NCBI GenBank assembly: GCA_002480085.1
Contig: DKPJ01000012.1
Span: forward strand, 124,001-188,000
Reading direction: 5' to 3'
Source of the DNA: Enterobacteriaceae bacterium UBA7338
GTDB taxonomy: Bacteria; Pseudomonadota; Gammaproteobacteria; Enterobacterales; Enterobacteriaceae
Length of the DNA: 64,000 nucleotides
Shown: in pieces, positions 8,332 through 16,719 of the stretch
How the letters are laid out: every line of letters begins with the position of its first letter
How positions within the stretch are numbered: position 1 is the stretch's first letter
Notes under the pieces: model-generated
The model's database searches: none
The model's input: the letters and a program-made list of their open reading frames with translations, nothing else
What the model was told of the DNA's origin: nothing
Made by a program: the position numbers and the translations under genes

Positions 8332-9903
8332 ATGAGCCAGCAGCACGTTACCATTTTCGATACCACCTTACGCGACGGTGAACAGGCGTTACAGGCAAGC
8401 CTGAGTGTGAAAGAGAAACTGCAGATTGCACTGGCGCTTGAGCGTATGGGCGTAGACGTGATGGAGGTAGGCTTCCCGGTCTCTTCCCCGGGCGACTTTG
8501 AGTCCGTACAGACCATCGCCCGCCAGGTGAAAAATAGCCGCGTCTGCGCACTGGCGCGCTGCGTTGAGAAAGATATCGACGTGGCGGCAGAGTCGCTGAA
8601 GGTTGCCGAGGCCTTCCGCATCCATACCTTTATTGCTACCTCCCCGATGCACATCGCCACCAAGCTGCGCAGCACCCTCGATGAGGTGATCGAGCGTTCA
8701 GTCTATATGGTAAAGCGCGCACGTAACTATACCGACGACGTTGAGTTCTCCTGTGAGGACGCGGGCCGCACCCCGATTGCCGATCTGGCGCGGGTGGTAG
8801 AGGCAGCGATTAACGCCGGGGCGAAAACCATCAATATTCCGGACACCGTTGGCTACACCATGCCCTTCGAGTTCGCCAATATCATTACCGGCCTGTATGA
8901 GCGCGTGCCTAACATCGATAAAGCCATCATCTCTGTCCATACCCATGACGATTTAGGCCTCGCCGTCGGCAACGCTATCGCGGCGGTCCACGCTGGCGCA
9001 CGTCAGGTTGAAGGTGCGATGAACGGCATCGGCGAACGCGCCGGTAACTGCTCGCTGGAAGAGGTGATCATGGCGATTAAGGTGCGCAAGGACATTATGA
9101 ATGTCCAGACCCGCATCAATCACCAGGAGATCTGGCGCACCAGCCAGATGGTCAGCCAGATCTGCAACATGCCGGTACCGGCGAACAAGGCGATTGTCGG
9201 CACCGGCGCGTTTGCCCACTCCTCCGGTATTCACCAGGACGGCGTGCTGAAGAACCGTGAAAACTACGAAATCATGACCCCGGAGTCTATCGGCCTGAAC
9301 CAGGTGCAGCTGAACCTGACCTCTCGCTCCGGCCGTGCGGCGGTGAAGCACCGTATGGATGAGATGGGTTATAAAGAGAGCGACTATAACCTGGACAATC
9401 TGTACGACGCCTTCCTGAAGCTGGCGGATAAGAAGGGCCAGGTGTTTGATTACGATCTGGAAGCGCTGGCCTTTATCAACAAGCAGCAGGAGGAGCCAGA
9501 GCACTTCCGCCTGGACTACTTCAGCGTGCAGTCCGGCTCCAACGCGATGGCCACCGCCTCGGTGAAGCTGGTCTGCGGTGAGGAGGTGAAAGCCGAAGCT
9601 GCCAACGGCAACGGCCCGGTGGATGCCGTCTACCAGGCGATTAACCGCATCACCGACTACGATATCGAGCTGGTGAAGTACCAACTGAGCGCGAAGGGCC
9701 ACGGCAAAGATGCCCTCGGCCAGGTGGATATCGTGGCGAACTATAACGGCCGTCGTTTCCACGGCGTGGGTCTGGCGACCGACATCGTTGAGTCCTCCGC
9801 CAAAGCGATGGTGCACGTGCTGAACAACATCTGGCGCGCCAATGAAGTCGAAAAAGAGCTGCAGCGCAAAGCTATAAAAGAAAACAACCAGGAAACCGTG
9901 TGA
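8332..9903 (+). CDS. leuA: LeuA, 2-isopropylmalate synthase
   Basis: First committed step of leucine synthesis: acetyl-CoA plus 2-ketoisovalerate gives 2-isopropylmalate. It has 523 residues. The catalytic TIM barrel begins with IFDTTLRDGEQ; the metal-binding HTHDD motif is at about 203-207. The C-terminal LeuA dimer domain mediates leucine feedback. First gene of leuABCD, behind the attenuator. The stop and the leuB start overlap (TGATG). Confidence 0.97.
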   Translation: MSQQHVTIFDTTLRDGEQALQASLSVKEKLQIALALERMGVDVMEVGFPVSSPGDFESVQTIARQVKNSRVCALARCVEKDIDVAAESLKVAEAFRIHTFIATSPMHIATKLRSTLDEVIERSVYMVKRARNYTDDVEFSCEDAGRTPIADLARVVEAAINAGAKTINIPDTVGYTMPFEFANIITGLYERVPNIDKAIISVHTHDDLGLAVGNAIAAVHAGARQVEGAMNGIGERAGNCSLEEVIMAIKVRKDIMNVQTRINHQEIWRTSQMVSQICNMPVPANKAIVGTGAFAHSSGIHQDGVLKNRENYEIMTPESIGLNQVQLNLTSRSGRAAVKHRMDEMGYKESDYNLDNLYDAFLKLADKKGQVFDYDLEALAFINKQQEEPEHFRLDYFSVQSGSNAMATASVKLVCGEEVKAEAANGNGPVDAVYQAINRITDYDIELVKYQLSAKGHGKDALGQVDIVANYNGRRFHGVGLATDIVESSAKAMVHVLNNIWRANEVEKELQRKAIKENNQETV

Positions 9904-10994
9904 TGTCTAAAAATTATCATATTGCAGTTTTGCCGGGCGACGGTATTGGCCCGGAAGTGATGGCGCAAGCCCTGAAGGTACTGGAAGCCATTCGTCAGCG
10001 TTTCTCCCTGCGCATCTCCACCAGCCACTACGACGTGGGTGGGATTGCGATTGATCGCCACGGCAACCCGCTGCCGCAGGCCACCGTTGCCGGCTGCGAG
10101 CAGGCCGATGCAATTCTGTTCGGCTCGGTCGGCGGCCCGAAGTGGGAACACCTGCCTCCGGCCCAGCAGCCGGAGCGCGGCGCGCTGCTGCCGCTGCGTA
10201 AGCACTTTAAGCTGTTCAGCAACCTGCGTCCGGCGAAGCTGTACCAGGGGCTGGAAGCCTTCTGCCCGCTGCGGGCGGACATCGCCGCCAACGGCTTTGA
10301 TATTCTCTGCGTGCGCGAGCTGACCGGCGGGATCTACTTCGGCCAGCCAAAGGGCCGCGAAGGCAGCGGCCCGCATGAAAAAGCGTTTGATACCGAAATC
10401 TATCACCGCTTCGAGATCGAGCGCATCGCCCGCATCGCCTTTGAGTCCGCGCGTAAGCGCCGGAATAAAGTGACCTCTATCGATAAGGCTAACGTGCTGC
10501 AAACTTCCCTGCTGTGGCGCGAGATCGTTAACGAGATTGCTAAAGAGTACCCGGACGTTGAGCTGGCGCATATGTATATCGACAACGCCACCATGCAGCT
10601 GATTAAGGATCCGTCCCAGTTTGACGTCCTGCTCTGCTCCAACCTGTTTGGCGACATCCTCTCCGACGAGTGCGCGATGATCACCGGCTCGATGGGGATG
10701 CTGCCCTCCGCCAGCCTCAACGAGCAGGGCTTTGGCCTGTATGAGCCGGCAGGCGGCTCCGCGCCGGACATCGCCGGGAAGAACATTGCTAACCCGATTG
10801 CCCAGATCCTCTCCCTGGCTCTGCTGCTGCGCTATAGCCTGAACGCCAACGATGCGGCGGATGCGATTGAAGCCGCGATTAACCGCGCGCTGGAAGAGGG
10901 CGTGCGCACCGGTGACCTGGCCCGCGGCGGCGCGGCGGTCAGTACTGATGAGATGGGCGATATTATTGCCCGCTACGTAGCGGAAGGGGTGTAA
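9903..10994 (+). CDS. leuB: LeuB, 3-isopropylmalate dehydrogenase
   Basis: NAD-dependent oxidative decarboxylase that forms 2-ketoisocaproate from 3-isopropylmalate. It has 363 residues. N-terminal AVLPGDGIGPEV; the substrate/metal motif NLFGDILSDECAMITGSMG; ending as typical isopropylmalate dehydrogenases do. I chose ATG 9903, which shares one base with the leuA stop. A GTG one codon earlier would add only one residue. Confidence 0.97.
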   Translation: MSKNYHIAVLPGDGIGPEVMAQALKVLEAIRQRFSLRISTSHYDVGGIAIDRHGNPLPQATVAGCEQADAILFGSVGGPKWEHLPPAQQPERGALLPLRKHFKLFSNLRPAKLYQGLEAFCPLRADIAANGFDILCVRELTGGIYFGQPKGREGSGPHEKAFDTEIYHRFEIERIARIAFESARKRRNKVTSIDKANVLQTSLLWREIVNEIAKEYPDVELAHMYIDNATMQLIKDPSQFDVLLCSNLFGDILSDECAMITGSMGMLPSASLNEQGFGLYEPAGGSAPDIAGKNIANPIAQILSLALLLRYSLNANDAADAIEAAINRALEEGVRTGDLARGGAAVSTDEMGDIIARYVAEGV

Positions 10995-10996
10995 TC

Positions 10997-12397
10997 ATGG
11001 CCAAGAGTTTGTACGAGAAGTTGTTTGACGCCCACGTGGTCTATGAAGCGCCGAACGAAACCCCGCTGCTCTATATCGACAGGCACCTGGTGCATGAGGT
11101 GACCTCCCCGCAGGCGTTTGATGGCCTGCGCGCGCACCATCGTCCGGTGCGTCAGCCGGGTAAGACCTTCGCTACCATGGATCACAACGTCTCTACCCAG
11201 ACAAAAGATATCAACGCCTCGGGCGAGATGGCGCGCATTCAGATGCAGGAGCTGATTAAGAACTGCAACGAGTTTGGCGTAGAGCTGTACGATCTGAACC
11301 ACCCCTACCAGGGCATCGTCCACGTGATGGGGCCAGAGCAAGGCATCACCCTGCCGGGGATGACCATCGTCTGCGGCGACTCCCATACCGCCACCCACGG
11401 CGCATTTGGCGCGCTGGCATTCGGCATCGGCACCTCGGAAGTTGAGCACGTATTGGCGACCCAGACCCTGAAGCAGGGCCGCGCCAGAACTATGAAAATT
11501 GAGGTACAGGGCCACGCCGCACCGGGCATCACCGCAAAAGATATCGTGCTGGCGATCATCGGTAAGACCGGCAGCGCGGGCGGTACCGGCCACGTCGTCG
11601 AGTTCTGCGGCGAAGCCATTCAGGCGCTGAGCATGGAGGGTCGGATGACCCTGTGCAACATGGCCATTGAGATGGGTGCTAAGGCCGGTATCGTCGCCCC
11701 TGACGAAACCACCTTTAACTACGTCAAAGGCCGTCTGCACGCGCCGAAAGGCAAAGATTTCGATGACGCCGTGGCCTACTGGAAGACGCTGAAATCTGAC
11801 GAGGGCGCGACCTTTGATACCGTCGTTACATTGCAGGCGGCAGAGATCGCCCCGCAGATCACCTGGGGAACTAACCCAGGCCAGGTGATTGCCGTGGGCG
11901 AAAATATTCCCGATCCGGCCTCGTTTGCCGATCCGGTTGAGCGCGCCAGCGCGGAGAAGGCGCTGGCCTACATGGGCCTGAAGCCAGGCATCCCGCTGAC
12001 CGACGTGAGCATCGACAAGGTATTTATCGGCTCCTGCACCAACTCGCGCATTGAAGACCTGCGCGCGGCGGCAGAGATTGCCAAAGGGCGTAAGGTTGCG
12101 CCGGGCGTACAGGCGCTGGTGGTACCCGGCTCCGGCCCGGTAAAAGCGCAGGCGGAAGCGGAAGGTCTGGATAAGATCTTTATCGAAGCGGGCTTTGAGT
12201 GGCGTCTGCCGGGCTGCTCCATGTGCCTGGCGATGAACAACGATCGCCTGAATCCCGGCGAGCGCTGCGCCTCCACCAGCAACCGTAACTTTGAAGGCCG
12301 CCAGGGGCGCGGAGGACGTACCCACCTGGTCAGCCCGGCCATGGCCGCCGCCGCCGCCGTTACCGGCCACTTCGCTGACATTCGCAGCATCAAATAA
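10997..12397 (+). CDS. leuC: LeuC, 3-isopropylmalate dehydratase large subunit
   Basis: Large [4Fe-4S] subunit of isopropylmalate isomerase, which interconverts 2- and 3-isopropylmalate with LeuD. It has 466 residues. Cluster-ligand cysteines are visible in FIGSCTNSRIEDLR and in LPGCSMCLAMNNDRL. It starts 2 bp after leuB and is followed by leuD after 10 bp, consistent with an equimolar complex. Confidence 0.97.
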   Translation: MAKSLYEKLFDAHVVYEAPNETPLLYIDRHLVHEVTSPQAFDGLRAHHRPVRQPGKTFATMDHNVSTQTKDINASGEMARIQMQELIKNCNEFGVELYDLNHPYQGIVHVMGPEQGITLPGMTIVCGDSHTATHGAFGALAFGIGTSEVEHVLATQTLKQGRARTMKIEVQGHAAPGITAKDIVLAIIGKTGSAGGTGHVVEFCGEAIQALSMEGRMTLCNMAIEMGAKAGIVAPDETTFNYVKGRLHAPKGKDFDDAVAYWKTLKSDEGATFDTVVTLQAAEIAPQITWGTNPGQVIAVGENIPDPASFADPVERASAEKALAYMGLKPGIPLTDVSIDKVFIGSCTNSRIEDLRAAAEIAKGRKVAPGVQALVVPGSGPVKAQAEAEGLDKIFIEAGFEWRLPGCSMCLAMNNDRLNPGERCASTSNRNFEGRQGRGGRTHLVSPAMAAAAAVTGHFADIRSIK

Positions 12398-12407
12398 GGA
12401 GACCATC

Positions 12408-13013
12408 ATGGCAGAGAAATTTACCCAGCATACCGGCCTGGTGGTCCCTCTGGATGCCGCTAACGTCGATACCGATGCGATCATTCCCAAGCAGTTTTTA
12501 CAGAAGGTGACGCGTACCGGCTTCGGCGCGCATCTGTTTAACGACTGGCGTTTCCTCGATGACAAAGGCGAGCAGCCGAACCCGGAGTTCGTGCTGAACT
12601 TTCCGCAGTATAAAGGCGCCTCTATTCTGCTGGCGCGGGAGAACTTTGGCTGCGGCTCCTCGCGTGAGCACGCGCCGTGGGCACTGACCGACTATGGCTT
12701 TAAGGTGGTGATCGCCCCAAGCTTTGCCGATATCTTCTACGGCAACAGCTTTAACAACCAGCTGCTGCCGGTCACCCTGAGCGATAGCGAGGTGGATGAG
12801 CTGTTTAGCCTGGTGCAGAGCAATCCCGGCATCACTTTCGTAGTGGACCTGGAGGCGCAGAAGGTCATCGCCGGGGAGAAATCTTACAGCTTCAATATCG
12901 ACGCGTTTCGTCGCCACTGCATGTTAAACGGTCTGGACAGCATCGGCCTGACGCTGCAACACGAAGAGGCTATCTCCGCCTACGAACAGCGGCAGCCCGC
13001 CTTTATGAGCTAA
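12408..13013 (+). CDS. leuD: LeuD, 3-isopropylmalate dehydratase small subunit
   Basis: Small swivel-domain subunit of isopropylmalate isomerase. It has 201 residues, the E. coli length. Signature LARENFGCGSSREHAPWAL, typical of the aconitase swivel domain. I chose ATG 12408 (MAEKFTQHTG), preceded by AAGGAG. The upstream extension of the open frame overlaps leuC and is not needed. Last gene of the operon. Confidence 0.97.
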   Translation: MAEKFTQHTGLVVPLDAANVDTDAIIPKQFLQKVTRTGFGAHLFNDWRFLDDKGEQPNPEFVLNFPQYKGASILLARENFGCGSSREHAPWALTDYGFKVVIAPSFADIFYGNSFNNQLLPVTLSDSEVDELFSLVQSNPGITFVVDLEAQKVIAGEKSYSFNIDAFRRHCMLNGLDSIGLTLQHEEAISAYEQRQPAFMS

Positions 13014-13038
13014 CCAATACCGGCTTTAAACACGATTA

Positions 13039-13068
13039 ACGGCGAGGAGCGATCCTCGCCGTTTTTTT
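13039..13068 (+). terminator. Terminator of leuABCD
   Basis: A perfect 9-bp stem, CGGCGAGGA (13040-13048) with TCCTCGCCG (13053-13061), a GCGA loop and seven T. It lies 26 bp after the leuD stop. Confidence 0.95.
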
Positions 13069-13094
13069 ATGCATTGAATTTCTTAGCGTTATTA

Positions 13095-13177
13095 AATTAG
13101 TTAATGGTCATTATAAAATAGTGTTGACGTGCATAGCCGATCGCGCCTATCATTTATCTATCGATCGTTAACTAATT
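13095..13177 (+). promoter_or_regulatory. Promoter of the DUF1471 gene bracketed by an inverted repeat
   Basis: -35 TTGACG (13124-13129), 18-bp spacer, -10 TATCAT (13148-13153). AATTAGTTAA at 13095-13104 and its exact inverse TTAACTAATT at 13168-13177 lie outside the -35 and the -10. Each arm is itself nearly palindromic, like MarR- or TetR-type operators. The regulator is not evident nearby. Confidence 0.55.
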
Positions 13178-13216
13178 AACGACCCCAGACAAAAATTAAG
13201 CTTAAGGAATACCATC

Positions 13217-13429
13217 ATGAAATCGATTAAAACGCTTGTTGCCGCCGTTGCCCTCTCTACCCTCTCATTTGGTGCGTTTGCTCAGAGCGTAACCGCCAGC
13301 GGCACCACCATTGACGATGCCGAAGCGAAAATTGCCGCTCAGGCACAGCAGGCCGGTGCCTCTTCCTATAAAATCACCGAAGCTAACGTCAACAACAACG
13401 TGCATATGACCGCTGAGCTGTATAAATAA
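13217..13429 (+). CDS. Small exported DUF1471 (YdgH/BhsA/McbA-type) protein
   Basis: Seventy residues. A clear signal peptide, MKSIKTLVAAVALSTLSFGAFA, is followed by a single DUF1471 domain (about 24-70) with the family end NNNVHMTAELYK. Family members are periplasmic or surface-linked stress and biofilm proteins (BhsA, McbA, YhcN); the role of this one is unknown. Ribosome site AAGGA. It sits between leuD and setA, where E. coli K-12 has no such gene. A single-gene unit with its own promoter, followed by REP sequences. Confidence 0.88.
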   Translation: MKSIKTLVAAVALSTLSFGAFAQSVTASGTTIDDAEAKIAAQAQQAGASSYKITEANVNNNVHMTAELYK

Positions 13430-13440
13430 TAGTGCTGTAT

Positions 13441-13519
13441 TGCCCGGCGGCGCAGGCTTGCCGGGCCTACAGGTTCAAAGCCGTTTGTAGGCCCGGTAAG
13501 CGGTAGCGCCACCGGGCGT
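13441..13519. repeat. REP pair between the DUF1471 gene and setA
   Basis: Two facing REP units, TGCCCGGCGGCGCAGGCTTG...CCTAC (13441-13470) and GTAGGCCCGGTAAGCGGTAG...CGGGC (about 13487-13518). They lie between convergent genes and probably serve as the 3' boundary for both. Confidence 0.85.
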
Positions 13520-13530
13520 TTTATTGTCAA

Positions 13531-14709
13531 CTACACATCCTTCACCCGCGTGGTCAGCCCCAGCGTTAGCAGTGAAATCCCCGCAATAACCCAGTAGACC
13601 GCCCCGTGGCCATAGCTTTGCGCCAGCGCCCCCTGGATCACCCCCGCCAGGATCACCCCGGTAGAGATACTGTTGGTAAACAGCGTGGTGGCCGATCCCG
13701 CCCGTCCAGGCATCAGATCCTGAAACCAGAGCATGCCGATCCCGGCGACAATCCCAATAAACACCGCATTAAAGAGCTGTAAGAGCAGCAGCGCATGCTC
13801 GCTGTGGAAGAAGAGCAGACCGATGTAGAACAGCACCCCCGCCGCGACCGCCAGGGTCATCATCCGCCGTTTACCAAAGCGTTTAACGTAGTAGCCTGCG
13901 AGGATCATTGCCGGGATCTCCAGCCCGGCGGCGGTACCCATCAGGATCCCCGCCAGCCGGTCGGGCAGGCCGAGATCCCCGCTGATCCACAGCGGCATAT
14001 CAATGATGTACATGGTGTTGCAGGTCCACATCAGCGTGGAGGCGATAAACAGCTTGCGCACGTTGCCATCGCGCCAGCCGCTAATCTGCGTCACCGCCAC
14101 GTCCGCAGGCTGCTCCACTCGCGCCACCGAGGGCAGGATCAGCGCAATCAGTGCGAAGCTGATGATGAAGATCCCAGCGGCGATAGAGAACATGGCGGTA
14201 AAGCCGTAGTTTAGCGCCAGCATAAAGGCCAGCGGCGGGCCAATCACCCACGCCAGCGAGAGCTGGGCGCGCATTACGGAGCTGAACATCACCACTTCGC
14301 GGGCCGAGCTGTCGGCATACTCCCGGGCGAGGGCAAAGAGCTGCGGCATGGCGGTATTGGCCAGCGAGGCCAGCAGCACGCCGCAGGTGATCAGCGTCAG
14401 GTAGTGGCGATTAAAGGCGAACAGCAGCGCGTTGCCCACCGCCATCACACAGCAGAACATGATCAGCTTGCGGCGATCGCCCTGGCTGTCGGATCGTTTT
14501 GCCAGCCACAGGCTGACGAGGATCCCGGCGATGGCGTTGACGGTATAGAACAGCCCGACCCAGAACGGCTCGGCACCCACCTCGCGGCTAAGAAAGAGGC
14601 TGAGCGTCGGCGCCTGTAACGCCCCGGCAATGCCCATCATAAATGCAACGATCATAAACGCGGCGTAGACCCCGTTTAGCCGCCTTCCCATTGTCATCAG
14701 CCAGAGCAT
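13531..14709 (-). CDS. setA: SetA, sugar efflux transporter
   Basis: Major-facilitator inner-membrane exporter of glucosides and lactose, linked to relief of glucose-phosphate stress. It has 392 residues with about twelve hydrophobic segments. The family segment PTLSLFLSREVGAEPFW is present, and the sequence aligns with E. coli SetA throughout. I chose ATG 14709 (MLWLMTMGRR) because AAAGGA lies at good spacing and it matches the E. coli start; an ATG two codons earlier is also open. It lies just downstream of sgrS on the same strand, and in E. coli is co-expressed with it. Confidence 0.95.
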   Translation of the reverse strand: MLWLMTMGRRLNGVYAAFMIVAFMMGIAGALQAPTLSLFLSREVGAEPFWVGLFYTVNAIAGILVSLWLAKRSDSQGDRRKLIMFCCVMAVGNALLFAFNRHYLTLITCGVLLASLANTAMPQLFALAREYADSSAREVVMFSSVMRAQLSLAWVIGPPLAFMLALNYGFTAMFSIAAGIFIISFALIALILPSVARVEQPADVAVTQISGWRDGNVRKLFIASTLMWTCNTMYIIDMPLWISGDLGLPDRLAGILMGTAAGLEIPAMILAGYYVKRFGKRRMMTLAVAAGVLFYIGLLFFHSEHALLLLQLFNAVFIGIVAGIGMLWFQDLMPGRAGSATTLFTNSISTGVILAGVIQGALAQSYGHGAVYWVIAGISLLTLGLTTRVKDV

Positions 14710-14736
14710 AAGCATCCTTTTAGCGTGTGAGAAAAT

Positions 14737-14827
14737 AAAAAAGCCAGCAGAATCATAGCTGCTGGCGTGGCGATAAGCACCAATACTCAGTCACACAGAT
14801 GAAAGCAGTTGGGCACCGCTTTCATCT
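14737..14827 (-). ncRNA. sgrS: SgrS small RNA, short form without sgrT
   Basis: The minus strand holds the conserved SgrS 3' half: TGTGTGACTGAGTATTGGTG (14798-14779), the segment that pairs with ptsG mRNA in E. coli, then an 8-bp stem GCCAGCAG (14743-14750 with 14759-14766) and six T. The likely 5' end is near 14827, below a -10 AATAAT (14839-14834), and opens with a hairpin GATGAAAG/CTTTCATC. This gives about 91 nt against 227 nt in E. coli, with no room for the SgrT peptide. Divergent from sgrR, upstream of setA. Confidence 0.85.
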
Positions 14828-14893
14828 GCAAGGATTATTGGCTTAATATAGGGAAAAATAAATTGCTGAGTTTTCGCCGGGAGTTCCCCTTTT

Positions 14894-16549
14894 ATGTCCT
14901 CTGGTCGTCTGCAACAACAGTTTATCCGCCTGTGGCAGTGCTGTAACGGCGCATCCCGGGAGACGACGCTGAACGAGCTGGCGGAGCAGCTGAGCTGTTC
15001 CCGCCGCCATATGCGTACTCTGCTTAACGCCATGCAGCAGCGCGGCTGGCTGACGTGGGAGGCGGAGGCCGGTCGCGGTAAGCGCTCGCGCCTTACCTTC
15101 CTCTATACCGGCCTCGCACTCCAGCAGCAGCGGGCGGAGGATCTACTGGATCAGGATCGCATCGATCAGCTGGTACAGCTGGTCGGCGATAAAAATGCCG
15201 TACGGCAGATGCTGGTCTCGCATCTCGGCAGAAGCTTTCGCCAGGGGCGGCATATTCTGCGCGTGCTCTACTACCGGCCATTACGCAACCTGCTGCCCGG
15301 CACGGCACTCCGTCGCTCGGAAACCCATATGGCCCGTCAGATCTTCAGCGCGCTAACGCGGATAAATGAGGAAAATGGGGAACTGGAGCCGGATATCGCC
15401 CACCACTGGAAGTGCCTCTCTCCCCTGCACTGGCGTTTTTATCTGCGCCCCGGCATTCATTTTCACCATGGCCGCGAGCTGGAGATGAGCGACGTCATCA
15501 CCTCCCTGCAGCGGGTTAACGCCCTGCCGCTCTACTCGCACATCACAGAGATCGCCTCCCCTACCCCCTGGACGCTGGATATTCACCTCTCTCAGCCCGA
15601 CAGCTGGCTACCGTGGCTGCTGGGTCACGTGCAGTCGATGATCCTCCCCCGGGAGTGGTCCACCATGGAGAATTTTGCCAGCCTGCCGGTAGGCACCGGA
15701 CCCTATGCGGTCACGCTTAACAACAGCAACCAGCTGAAGATCCATGCTTTTGATGACTACTTCGGCTTCCGGGCGCTGATCGATGAGGTGAACGTCTGGG
15801 TGCTGCCCGATGTCAATGACGATCTTAGCGCGGGCCTGACGCTGGAGGGACCCGGCGGAGAGGAGAAAGCGGTAGAGAGCCGCCTCGAGGAGGGGTGCTA
15901 CTACCTGCTGTTTGATGCCCGCACCCATCGCGGGGCGAACCAGCAGGTGCGGGAGTGGGTGAGCCAGATCCTCTCCCCGTCGAGCCTGCTGTTTCACGCC
16001 GAGGAGCATCACCAGCGCTACTGGTTCCCGGCCTACGGCCTGCTGCCGCGCTGGCACCATACCCGTCCCGGCGGGAGCGAAAAGCCTGCCGGGCTGGAGT
16101 CGCTGACCCTGACCTACTACCGGGATCATATAGAGCACCGGGTGCTGGCCCAGACCATGAGCGCCCTGCTGGCGGCGCATCAGGTCACTCTGAACATTCA
16201 GGAGGTGGACTATGACGAGTGGCACAGGGGCGACGCGGTGAGTGATATCTGGCTCAACAGCGCCAACTTTACCCTACCGCTGGATTTCTCTCTCTTTACC
16301 CATCTCTATGAGGTGCCGCTCCTGCAGAAGTGCATTCCCCGCGACTGGCAGGCGGATGCCACGCAGTGGCGGGCGGGCGAGATGAACCTGGCCGCCTGGT
16401 GCCAGCAGCTGCTGGCGGGCAAGGCGATCGTGCCGCTGATCCACCACTGGCTGATGATCCAGGGGCAGCGCAGCATGCGTGGCCTGCGGATGAATACCCT
16501 CGGCTGGTTTGATTTTAAATCGGCTTGGTTTGCGCCGCCGGATCCTTAG
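14894..16549 (+). CDS. sgrR: SgrR, activator of sgrS
   Basis: Transcription factor that activates sgrS when glucose-6-phosphate accumulates. It has 551 residues, as in E. coli. The N-terminal winged HTH includes TTLNELAEQLSCSRRHMRTL; the rest is a solute-binding-like domain (SBP_bac_5, from about residue 160), thought to sense the signal. It is divergent from sgrS and setA; the intergenic gap of 184 bp contains the whole sRNA. Full length, no anomalies. Confidence 0.96.
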   Translation: MSSGRLQQQFIRLWQCCNGASRETTLNELAEQLSCSRRHMRTLLNAMQQRGWLTWEAEAGRGKRSRLTFLYTGLALQQQRAEDLLDQDRIDQLVQLVGDKNAVRQMLVSHLGRSFRQGRHILRVLYYRPLRNLLPGTALRRSETHMARQIFSALTRINEENGELEPDIAHHWKCLSPLHWRFYLRPGIHFHHGRELEMSDVITSLQRVNALPLYSHITEIASPTPWTLDIHLSQPDSWLPWLLGHVQSMILPREWSTMENFASLPVGTGPYAVTLNNSNQLKIHAFDDYFGFRALIDEVNVWVLPDVNDDLSAGLTLEGPGGEEKAVESRLEEGCYYLLFDARTHRGANQQVREWVSQILSPSSLLFHAEEHHQRYWFPAYGLLPRWHHTRPGGSEKPAGLESLTLTYYRDHIEHRVLAQTMSALLAAHQVTLNIQEVDYDEWHRGDAVSDIWLNSANFTLPLDFSLFTHLYEVPLLQKCIPRDWQADATQWRAGEMNLAAWCQQLLAGKAIVPLIHHWLMIQGQRSMRGLRMNTLGWFDFKSAWFAPPDP

Positions 16550-16582
16550 CGCTTTCAGAATGCTAACATAATCACTACAATG

Positions 16583-16686
16583 AGGCCGTGCTCAACGGGG
16601 TGCTGCGCAATGCGTGTGCTGAGAAAATACCCGTCGAACCTGATCCGGATAACGCCGGCGAAGGGATTTGAGGCTACCGCTCAAAA
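16583..16686 (+). promoter_or_regulatory. TPP riboswitch (thi-box) upstream of thiB
   Basis: The conserved aptamer is recognisable: CTCAACGGGGTGC (16591-16603), GCTGAGAAAATACCCG (16618-16633), GAACCTGATCCGGATAA (16636-16652) and GCGAAGGGA. Downstream, TTTGAG...CTCAAA (about 16667-16684) can form the expression-platform hairpin. Thiamine pyrophosphate binding should shut off thiBPQ. The exact 5' limit is not certain. Confidence 0.92.
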
Positions 16687-16719
16687 TCCTTTGCCACTCT
16701 CTTTCTATTGAGGTGCAAA

